From NCBI GenBank assembly GCA_002497985.1, contig DAFQ01000059.1, positions 20,865-28,746 of the forward strand: a stretch of DNA of 7,882 bases, read 5' to 3'. The notes under the pieces were generated by a model, which worked only from the letters and a program-made list of their open reading frames with translations, ran no database searches and had not been told where the DNA came from. Source of the DNA: Euryarchaeota archaeon UBA4 (GTDB lineage: Archaea > Thermoplasmatota > Poseidoniia > Poseidoniales > Thalassarchaeaceae). Position numbers and translations under genes: made by a program. This document shows positions 1 through 6,002 of this stretch, one piece after another (the stretch's first letter is position 1; the number at the start of each line of letters is the position of its first letter).

Positions 1-3000
1 CGGGCATGGCCTCTGGCTCGGGCATCGGAGGCGGTGGCTGTTCGAATATTTCCTTGGCACCCCCATACATGGAATTGGCGACTTCATCGGATGAAGGCAG
101 GGATGGGGCCTGAGGGACCTCACTTCCAGACCAGCCACTTCCGGAGACTGTCATCTCATAGTCATCAAGAGTCGATATCTCCTCAAGGGGAGAAGTTGCC
201 GATCTCAGGGTTCTAGCAGCGACGAACAATACTCCCAGCATGACAACCACGCCTAGCAAGAGGAACACCACATTGCCCCCGAACAATGCGGCTTCTTTGG
301 CAGTAGGGCCATCGTCAATCGGCACGGGCCTCACCAGAGTAATCATGACGGTCCTGGAAATCTTGTCTATGTCAGAGTCCACATCCAATGTTAACTCAAA
401 GGACATCTGGTCCTCGGCAAGTGTGTCTAGGTTTTCCTGAGTGACGTGGAGAGTTACAGTGACGAGTCGGGTCGCCCCAGTATCCAGTACGAAGTCCCTG
501 TCCTCTTGCTCAATCCTGGCATTTACGATATTGAAGAATAGGTCGGAGTCCCTGTCGACATCGGTCCTGACCAACTGCGAGTCGGTTGGGTGGTTATTCT
601 TGACCGAAAAGGTGAGCTGTATGTCATTATCCTCTTCCGAGATGGTTACATCCGAAGGAGGGAGCAGCACTATCCAACCTTGGTCCCCAACATGGAACTC
701 AGCTATTCCTGAGCTGGATGAGGATGATCCGCTGACGGCTGCCTCCTTGCTGGTGGCAGTCATTGTAATCGAACGGTCTCCGAAGGCCTCATCAGCGAAT
801 GAGTATAGGACAGTGATGTTGAATGAACCACCGGCTGGAATGAATGGTGTTCTATCTCCATTGCCATCTGTGACGAGATTTGAGGCTTCAACCGAAACGT
901 CCGACAGGTGTTCGAAATCTATGTAGAAGGCGTCATCGACGTTGCCGTCGTTTGTAACCTCCCAGCTTACTGAACGAGGTGGGTCGCCACCCCTGAAAAC
1001 TTCCTCAAGCATGTCAAGGTCCTCTACATCGACCAAATGTGTCTCGGGCACAGCAAGGTAGACCTTCTTCTGCTCGCCATAGCCTGGGTCACTAACGCTC
1101 CTTGCATTGATGGTGATCTCATATGTTTCTGGCTCAATTCCGTATGGCATCGGCAGCTGAAGGAATACAGTTGTGTCGCCCCCAAAAGGAGTTATGCCAA
1201 GGGTCCTCTGGGTGTTTAGAGACAGTCCCAAGTGCCAATTCGCGTCCAGATACAAATCATAGGACTCTTCCGAGTTGCCGTGATTGACAATCAATATCTC
1301 GATTGACCTGAAGAATCCGTCTGCTGGTGCCTCATACTGAGTTACAAAGGGAATGATCTCTATGTCGTAGCTAATCGGGACCTCTATGTTCAAGTTCCAA
1401 ACGGCCATGAAATTGGCTGGCGCTCTACCACTGGCGATCAGGGTGATCTCGTATACCCCGGGTGAAATCTGTTCTGGGGCGATTATCTTTGCATTCAATG
1501 GGATTTCCTCGTTGACCTGTAGCTCTAAGCTAGTCACCAGTTGCCCTGAGGAATCATACCACTCCATGTTCTCCATCCCCCAGGTAGTATCGGCAAAGGA
1601 CGCCCCGAGATTCCAAGTTGCGACTTGGTTTCCTGTGTTCTTGAATACCATTGGAATGGTCCCATTGGCCCCCGGCTCCAGAGTTGCAGCTGGATTGGAA
1701 ATGGTCACGGGTTCGAGTTTGCACGAGTAGGCCGCCTGAACTGAGACGGGAATTGTCAACGAGGCCTTGGAGAAATTTGTGGTCCCATCATTGATATCAA
1801 CATACCATTCCATTTCTTGGACCTCTGCCCCGTCTGGTATGGATAGGTTGAACCATGCATCCATTACAGTTAGTGCTTTGACTATATCAGTAACAACGTA
1901 GTTGTCGTGATCCACGTTATTGTTGGAGTCGATCCTAAGTGGGTAGCCATACATCCAGGACTGGTTTGAGACCTCTGTGTACAGTCTCAGGGTAACATCG
2001 ACATACCCATTGTTCCTAATTCTGCAGTGAAGGGAGGGCGGATGAGGATCCGCTGGTATTACGAGGTATGCATTCGGGAGTGGGTCATCACAGTCCGCCT
2101 CAATCGTATACTCGGGAACTCTCTGAATTGCAAACATCAGGAAAGAGTCGATGTGGATTCCCTCAGTTGCAGCGGAACCATCTGAATCAAACTTGAAGGC
2201 CATGGTGAATTCACCTGACTCGTGGAGACCTGTCATATTCCAAATCTGACGCGACCAATCTGAGTCGGCTGTTGAAAGATTGAGTGCAGAATAGTCGAAG
2301 TACTCGACTGATGAGGCTGCGTCTGCCTCTACTCTGAGAGTGTCGTTTTGCGACATCTGCCCCCATGCAGATGTTATCAGGTGCATGGATATGAAGTCGA
2401 ATCCCCTGATCTTGATCTTGCAGAATCTAGAGCCGTATGCAGTCGTAACAGAGGAGTCCAATGTCCCGTATCCGAGTCCGTGACCGGGGTCGTCACAGCT
2501 ATCGAAAGGAGTGAACCACCCCCACCATAGCCTGTCATGCCGGTTACTCGCGTAGTCCGCACCGGGTCGTGAGACCCTCCAGTGATTCTCGCCCTCGCTT
2601 GAGGATGCATTGGTCATTCTCCAATGGCCGTATGTGTCAGGATCCGAAGAGATTGAGTTGTCAGCCTCATATCCAGCGCCTACCCAAATAGGGGTGTTTG
2701 CGTATGGGATGTTGGGACAATCGTTCACATTGTCCCCATCTACATCTCCACAAAACCCGTTCTCCATTGGGTCATGCCAAACAGCTACTGGGATGTCCCT
2801 GGAAAGCTCGTTATTCTGGTCGTTATCATCAGCCAGACCACCATCAATAATCCCCAAGAGTGTGATTCCGCCGTACAAGTAGCCATCGTCATCGATGGCA
2901 CTGTGAGCAGCCGAGGGAGTCCAGATGAATTCCTCCCTTACGGACTGCAGGCCGGAGAGTGTCATGTTAACTTGGAATTGCGTTATTATGAAACCAACTG

Positions 3001-3313
3001 GATGCCAAATCTGCAGCCAGCCGTCTGCGGTAGCTGGCTGGCTCGACGTTCCCGCCTGGGTGAATGTGACATTGATTTGCACGGTCTCATCACGAATGAT
3101 ATATTCCGCTATCTCGCCATTGGGCTGCTCCCAATCCATGGCATCCCTTGATGAGTTGCCGACCTCGATGGACGTCACCTCAAAGTCGATCAAAGCTCTA
3201 GGTTGGGCACCCCTGTCAACCGTGTCAAAATCCAGAGAATTGCCAATCAAGGCGGGCGACATGCTAGTGGCAATTAGCAGGAAGCACAAGAAGAGCGGAT
3301 ATTGGCTACGCAT
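1..3313 (-). CDS. Large secreted modular surface protein, single-pass C-terminal anchor (3' end beyond window)
   Basis: One uninterrupted minus-strand frame of 1104 codons starts at the ATG at 3313-3311 and leaves the left edge without a stop. Residues 1 to about 25 form a signal peptide (MRSQYPLFLCFLLIATS start, no lipobox). Residues about 185-200 carry a Ca-loop-like DVDGDNVND between Cys188 and Cys199. Residues about 228-396 resemble a MAM / immune-inhibitor-A type jelly roll, ending in SDGSAATEGIHIDSF (377-391). Five Ig-like CARDB/NEW3-like repeats follow, with asparagine-glycine cores near 434, 559, 677, 788 and 906. A Ser run lies between repeats 4 and 5. Residues 1009-1033 are a membrane helix followed by Arg, so the tail from 1034 is cytoplasmic; it ends in a Pro-rich stretch (QPPPPMPEPEAMP). 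Twelve N-X-S/T sequons all lie outside the membrane. The start is chosen because the signal peptide follows it directly; no in-frame ATG lies just upstream. A role in adhesion or polymer binding is inference; no catalytic motif is visible. Confidence 0.9.
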   Translation of the reverse strand, partial: MRSQYPLFLCFLLIATSMSPALIGNSLDFDTVDRGAQPRALIDFEVTSIEVGNSSRDAMDWEQPNGEIAEYIIRDETVQINVTFTQAGTSSQPATADGWLQIWHPVGFIITQFQVNMTLSGLQSVREEFIWTPSAAHSAIDDDGYLYGGITLLGIIDGGLADDNDQNNELSRDIPVAVWHDPMENGFCGDVDGDNVNDCPNIPYANTPIWVGAGYEADNSISSDPDTYGHWRMTNASSSEGENHWRVSRPGADYASNRHDRLWWGWFTPFDSCDDPGHGLGYGTLDSSVTTAYGSRFCKIKIRGFDFISMHLITSAWGQMSQNDTLRVEADAASSVEYFDYSALNLSTADSDWSRQIWNMTGLHESGEFTMAFKFDSDGSAATEGIHIDSFLMFAIQRVPEYTIEADCDDPLPNAYLVIPADPHPPSLHCRIRNNGYVDVTLRLYTEVSNQSWMYGYPLRIDSNNNVDHDNYVVTDIVKALTVMDAWFNLSIPDGAEVQEMEWYVDINDGTTNFSKASLTIPVSVQAAYSCKLEPVTISNPAATLEPGANGTIPMVFKNTGNQVATWNLGASFADTTWGMENMEWYDSSGQLVTSLELQVNEEIPLNAKIIAPEQISPGVYEITLIASGRAPANFMAVWNLNIEVPISYDIEIIPFVTQYEAPADGFFRSIEILIVNHGNSEESYDLYLDANWHLGLSLNTQRTLGITPFGGDTTVFLQLPMPYGIEPETYEITINARSVSDPGYGEQKKVYLAVPETHLVDVEDLDMLEEVFRGGDPPRSVSWEVTNDGNVDDAFYIDFEHLSDVSVEASNLVTDGNGDRTPFIPAGGSFNITVLYSFADEAFGDRSITMTATSKEAAVSGSSSSSSGIAEFHVGDQGWIVLLPPSDVTISEEDNDIQLTFSVKNNHPTDSQLVRTDVDRDSDLFFNIVNARIEQEDRDFVLDTGATRLVTVTLHVTQENLDTLAEDQMSFELTLDVDSDIDKISRTVMITLVRPVPIDDGPTAKEAALFGGNVVFLLLGVVVMLGVLFVAARTLRSATSPLEEISTLDDYEMTVSGSGWSGSEVPQAPSLPSSDEVANSMYGGAKEIFEQPPPPMPEPEAMP
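299..2086 (-). repeat. Five tandem Ig-like (CARDB/NEW3-like) protein repeats within the large surface protein
   Basis: Within the 1-3313 gene, a short signature of hydrophobic-X-Asn-X-Gly-Asn followed by an alternating hydrophobic strand recurs: IRNNGY at residue 432, FKNTGN at 557, IVNHGN at 675, VTNDGN at 786 and a degenerate VKNNHP at 904. Spacings are 125, 118, 111 and 118 residues, one beta-sandwich domain each. The repeats are diverged at the DNA level, so they are old duplications rather than a recent tandem array. Such domains commonly act as stalks or binding modules on prokaryotic surface proteins. Boundaries are approximate. Confidence 0.65.
2120..2632 (-). other. MAM / immune-inhibitor-A-like jelly-roll domain in the large surface protein
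   Basis: Residues about 228-398 show the usual order of this fold: a dressed-tableau start (HWRMTNASS at 230), an aromatic-rich strand (DRLWWGWF), a middle strand (KIRGFDFISMHL), an NDTLRVEA strand, a Trp-containing IWNMTGL turn, and a closing strand in which an aromatic-Lys-Phe pair precedes SDG and then EGIHIDSFLMF. In M6 peptidases and many gliding or anchor proteins a similar closing SDG...GxxIDD segment is typical. The domain usually binds carbohydrate or protein. The assignment rests on pattern reading only. Confidence 0.5.
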
Positions 3314-3391
3314 GATGAACGTTTTTGGGGCCTTAACTACCTGTATGAAGGTTGGGACACCAAGTTCGCCAGAGAGATAGTGGAAATTCCG

Positions 3392-3437
3392 CCCCCATAA
3401 TTTTCCACAATAAAATACATGATAACTAGTATGGGGG
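3392..3437. promoter_or_regulatory. Divergent promoter region with 8-bp inverted repeat around an AT-rich core
   Basis: The 144-bp gap between the divergent genes starting at 3313 (minus) and 3458 (plus) contains CCCCCATA (3392-3399) and its exact reverse complement TATGGGGG (3430-3437). The 30-bp interval is AT-rich. For the plus gene, AATAAAATA (3409-3417) is a reasonable archaeal TATA box and would place the transcript start near 3440, about 18 nt before the ATG. For the minus gene, the AT-rich stretch at about 3397-3417 would give a leader of roughly 60 nt or more. The rest of the gap (3314-3391 and 3438-3457) shows nothing else recognisable. A symmetrical operator shared by both genes is possible, but an 8-bp repeat can arise by chance. 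Confidence 0.4.
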
Positions 3438-3457
3438 AATGAAGGACTTATGATTGC

Positions 3458-4549
3458 ATGAGTTTGCGTGTGCACATGAGCGATACGGAATCCCTACGTC
3501 ACAGGGTCGCGCTGTCGTTCCTTGTATTTCTCCAAGTCACTCTCGTGCCCATCTTCGGGTTCTCAGCCACCTACCTTCTCAAAATCGACAGTGAGGCTTT
3601 CTCCGTCTCCGTCAGGACCGAGTTGATCGAGTGGATAATTATCGCTGGTCTGCTTTATGGCGTATTCTCACTATCTCTCGCACTGCTGCTTGGTGGCTAC
3701 AAGCCCCTTTCAGTGGTAAAGAGGGGTGGGTGGCTTCCCGTTCTTGGCCTAAGCAGACGGAAGGGGGACCCGGAATTGGTCGACCTCTCCAGAATATCCC
3801 TATACTCCAGCCCATATGGGAGGATGACCAGATTGGTTGACAAAAAAGTTAGGTCGGAGGGGATTGATCTCATTTCGGTTCATGGAGGTTTACAACTAAT
3901 TGCCGTTCCAATACAGGTCCTCCTGATAGCGGTTCCTTTGGCCATTATGGAAGGTGTTCCGGAGTCCGTGATGAGGCCAGAGCGAGCTTTCGAATTAGGG
4001 ATGGCTGGATACTTGGTTTCCCTTTGGCTAGCGGTTAGAATGCAACCATTCATCTCCCAGCATCTGGTTGTTTTCGCAGCAATGTTCAGGACTGTGATTT
4101 GGAGGGTATCGAGGTTTTCATGGATACTTCCGATACTGATATTCTGGTTCACAGCCAGATTTCTCCTGGAGGCATCGCTGGATTGGTTGGAGGTTGACTT
4201 TTCCAAGTGGAACGAGATTCATATCGAGTCCCTCGTGCTTGATAAAATTGCACCGGATGCTGAAGTTCCCCCCAAGGCAATAATCGACTTCCTGATTGCC
4301 ATCTCAGTATTGCCTCTAGCCACTTTCACCTCAATTTCAGTACTGGGCGGATCGAATGGGATTCCCAGTTGGATGCTTTCTGCGGAAGATAGGATGGAGA
4401 ATCTACAGATGGACCTTCTTGAGGCCCCTGATGAGGATGTACCGACTCTAGACGATCTTGGAGTCGGCGGAATTCTCCAGGAGGATGAGGGGGAGGACGA
4501 TGACGGCGGAATGATAGATATTCCATTCGAGTTGTTTGATGGGAGCTAG
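3458..4549 (+). CDS. Six-helix integral membrane protein with acidic C-terminal tail, family unknown
   Basis: This 363-residue protein is not one I recognise. Hydrophobic segments lie at about 18-41, 57-79, 145-164, 180-193, 221-237 and 274-296. A basic loop at 80-144 (KRGG, SRRK, DKKVRS) should be cytoplasmic, giving both ends inside by the positive-inside rule. The stretch 197-220 is amphipathic with basic residues (FRTVIWRVSRF) and may lie on the inner membrane face. The last 55 residues (309-363) contain 20 acidic residues and one Arg, with a DEGEDDDGG cluster and a hydrophobic-acidic end (IDIPFELFDGS). That tail could bind a partner or metal; this is inference. The start at 3458 has a weak GAAGGA (3441-3446) upstream; an in-frame ATG at 3476 is an alternative that removes six residues. 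It is transcribed divergently from the large surface protein and convergently with the 79-residue gene. Confidence 0.85.
   Translation: MSLRVHMSDTESLRHRVALSFLVFLQVTLVPIFGFSATYLLKIDSEAFSVSVRTELIEWIIIAGLLYGVFSLSLALLLGGYKPLSVVKRGGWLPVLGLSRRKGDPELVDLSRISLYSSPYGRMTRLVDKKVRSEGIDLISVHGGLQLIAVPIQVLLIAVPLAIMEGVPESVMRPERAFELGMAGYLVSLWLAVRMQPFISQHLVVFAAMFRTVIWRVSRFSWILPILIFWFTARFLLEASLDWLEVDFSKWNEIHIESLVLDKIAPDAEVPPKAIIDFLIAISVLPLATFTSISVLGGSNGIPSWMLSAEDRMENLQMDLLEAPDEDVPTLDDLGVGGILQEDEGEDDDGGMIDIPFELFDGS
4546..4549. other. Shared CTAG: overlapping stop codons of convergent genes
   Basis: The palindrome CTAG serves both strands. Read on plus, TAG at 4547-4549 ends the six-helix membrane protein. Read on minus, TAG at 4548-4546 ends the 79-residue protein. 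The genes therefore overlap by four bases, and any transcription terminator for either must lie inside the other gene's coding sequence. No T-rich terminator is evident here. Confidence 0.85.
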
Positions 4550-4785
4550 AATGGGAAAATCATGTCAACTGTCCTATTCAAGAAGTACCATCCAGAGCCA
4601 ATTATAAGGCCAAAACCCAGAGAACTGGGCCCCCACCCCCATAACAAGACGGAAGAAAGGAAGACGATGATAAGTGAGGGTGCTAGTTCCCTAGTGACAT
4701 CCTTCGAACCGGGATTATCCAGCAATGACGATAGGTACCATGACAATGCCAAGGAAGCAACAAAAGTGCCCAGGGCGACTAGCAT
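4546..4785 (-). CDS. Small hydrophobic membrane protein, 79 residues, function unknown
   Basis: The product is short and very hydrophobic. Helices are seen at about residues 3-22, 36-53 and, less clearly, 54-75, with a short polar loop (DNPGSKDVTRE, 23-33) between the first two. It ends in MIFPF. No family is recognised and no catalytic motif is seen. The ATG at 4785 lies 9 bp after the aminotransferase stop and has a GAGG Shine-Dalgarno at good spacing that overlaps that stop, which supports a real, translationally coupled gene. Hydrophobic composition in a coherent frame, against a poor-looking overlapping frame on the plus strand, supports this strand. A role linked to the aminotransferase (for example transport or membrane tethering) is possible but unsupported. 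Confidence 0.72.
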   Translation of the reverse strand: MLVALGTFVASLALSWYLSSLLDNPGSKDVTRELAPSLIIVFLSSVLLWGWGPSSLGFGLIIGSGWYFLNRTVDMIFPF

Positions 4786-4792
4786 CTCCGGC

Positions 4793-4796
4793 CCTC
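4793..4796 (-). promoter_or_regulatory. Shine-Dalgarno GAGG overlapping the aminotransferase stop codon
   Basis: On the minus strand the aminotransferase ends GAC TGA, and the GA of that stop is the beginning of GAGG, which sits seven bases before the ATG at 4785. A second GGAG directly abuts the ATG and is too close to act. The arrangement suggests that ribosomes finishing the aminotransferase can restart on the small membrane protein gene, so the two would be made together. Confidence 0.55.
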
Positions 4797-5943
4797 AGTC
4801 CCCACGTAAATCCGAGAGCACGCTCTCGACCCGATCCATTCCGCGTGAGATGTCGTCTCTGGAAATTGTGTATGCAAATCTAAGGTGGCCCTCTCCAGCG
4901 GCTCCGAAGGCAGTGCCAGGGGAGCACAAGACGCCCCCCTCCAACAATGCCATGGCGATTTCCTCGCTAGTCATACCGGGAACTTCGACTTTAGGGAAAA
5001 CGTAGAACGCGCCCGTCGGCACATGACAGGAGACCCCTGGCATTGCATTGAGTCTTTCACATATCAGATCCCTCCTGCCCTTGAACTCAGCACACATTGA
5101 CTCGGGGTAGTCGGGCGCCTTTTCCAATGCCTGCAGTACTGCGTGTTGCATTGCGTCATTACTGCAAGCCGTGACATAGTACTGCATCTTTGTCAATTGT
5201 GCCATTGCCTCCTCGTCTGGAGATAGCAGGTAACCGATCCTCCATCCAGTCATTGCGAATGTCTTGGAAAATGACTGGACCATTATTACCTTGTCATACC
5301 CGGCTCCCACGAATGAAACGTGTGGTGCGTCATAGACGATTCTGTCATACACCTCATCCGTAATTACCCAGAGGTCATTTTCTTTGGCGAACGCAATTAA
5401 TTCGTCCCTCTGCTCTTCGTTGACGTTCCCACCCGTTGGGTTGCTTGGGAAGTTGTACAGAATCGCGACTGTGTTTTCATCTAATCTCTCCTCGAGATCA
5501 GCCACAGTGGGGACGAATCCATTCTCGAATCTACAGGGATAGAGGTTTGGTTGACCTCCGCAAATCTCAACGTCGGGAGGGTAGAGTGGGAAGTATGGCT
5601 CTGGAATTAGGACGTTGTCGCCGGGATTGACGAGGGCCAAGAAGATGTCCAGAAGGCCATTGGTCCCACTCATCGTGATGCAGACGTTGGATTCATCAAT
5701 TTCGGGCAGCAAGTGATGCCAGAGCGTTGCAATCTTGGCTCGCAAATCTGGATGTCCTGCTGTCGTAGTGTACTTGTTCCTGCCATCCCTCATGGCCTGG
5801 TCAAATGCCTCGATTGCCAGAGGGGGCGGTTGGAAGTCAGGTTCTCCGAGGCCGAACTGGATAGCATCGTCCCCAGCCATGTCGAACATGCGCCTCACCC
5901 CAGTAGGACGGATGCTGTTCGCACGGTCGGAGAATCGCACCAT
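4795..5943 (-). CDS. Class I pyridoxal-phosphate aminotransferase (aspartate aminotransferase-like)
   Basis: This 382-residue protein has full family length and all core residues of fold-type I aminotransferases of the AspB/AspC-like subgroup. Visible are a GLGEPDF start of the substrate region (31-37), KYTTTAGHPDLR (57-68), a phosphate-cup SGTNGLL (92-98), PEPYFPLY (114-121) with the ring-stacking Tyr117, SNPTG (167-171, Asn168), DEVYDRIVYD (196-205) with Asp196 for the pyridine nitrogen and Tyr199, SFSKTFAMTGWRIGY (224-238) with the Schiff-base Lys227 and Arg235, and HLRFAYT (353-359) with Arg355 for the substrate carboxylate. It should be a cytoplasmic enzyme moving an amino group between an amino acid and a 2-oxo acid. 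The donor cannot be told from sequence; aspartate, alanine or aromatic amino acids are all possible. The ATG at 5943 lacks a Shine-Dalgarno but has a TATA-like element about 27 bp upstream, fitting a leaderless mRNA. It lies between the protease and a small membrane protein gene, all on one strand. Confidence 0.95.
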   Translation of the reverse strand: MVRFSDRANSIRPTGVRRMFDMAGDDAIQFGLGEPDFQPPPLAIEAFDQAMRDGRNKYTTTAGHPDLRAKIATLWHHLLPEIDESNVCITMSGTNGLLDIFLALVNPGDNVLIPEPYFPLYPPDVEICGGQPNLYPCRFENGFVPTVADLEERLDENTVAILYNFPSNPTGGNVNEEQRDELIAFAKENDLWVITDEVYDRIVYDAPHVSFVGAGYDKVIMVQSFSKTFAMTGWRIGYLLSPDEEAMAQLTKMQYYVTACSNDAMQHAVLQALEKAPDYPESMCAEFKGRRDLICERLNAMPGVSCHVPTGAFYVFPKVEVPGMTSEEIAMALLEGGVLCSPGTAFGAAGEGHLRFAYTISRDDISRGMDRVESVLSDLRGD

Positions 5944-5960
5944 GGCCTGCGGAGGGAAGA

Positions 5961-5978
5961 CCTATGATTTGAATAAGG
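5961..5978 (-). promoter_or_regulatory. Probable TATA element for a leaderless aminotransferase transcript
   Basis: The 59-bp gap between the protease stop and the aminotransferase ATG contains, on the minus strand, CCTTATTCAAATCATAGG, the only AT-rich patch there. Its centre is about 27 bp before the A of the ATG at 5943. Archaeal TATA boxes usually lie about 26-30 bp before the transcription start, so transcription would begin at or next to the start codon. No Shine-Dalgarno precedes that ATG, which agrees. The match to a consensus TATA box is only moderate. Confidence 0.4.
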
Positions 5979-6002
5979 CGGCTCGGAGGCCTCTATACTG
6001 CT

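Noticed and set aside
710..727. Simple Ser-codon run in the large gene as a possible phase-variable repeat
   Set aside because: The six serines use mixed TCA, TCC and AGC codons, so there is no uniform DNA repeat for slippage.
441..926. Plus-strand frame of 161 codons, and the other plus-strand frames within 1-3313
   Set aside because: They lie antisense to the single 1104-codon minus frame that has a signal peptide, domains and a membrane helix. Their products are Ser/Thr-rich without motifs, typical of shadows.
2377..2610. Minus-strand frame of 77 codons
   Set aside because: It is in another frame inside the large surface-protein gene, with no start signal or recognisable content.
3425..3430. 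ACTAGT palindrome in the divergent promoter region
   Set aside because: A six-base palindrome is expected by chance, and it does not extend into its flanks.
3880..4206. Minus-strand frame of 108 codons antisense to the six-helix membrane protein
   Set aside because: The plus frame has coherent hydrophobic helices and charge pattern; the antisense product has none.
4562..5005. Plus-strand frame of 147 codons across the small membrane protein and aminotransferase end
   Set aside because: It crosses the well-supported aminotransferase C-terminus in antisense, is low-complexity in Ser/Pro/Lys and has no motif.
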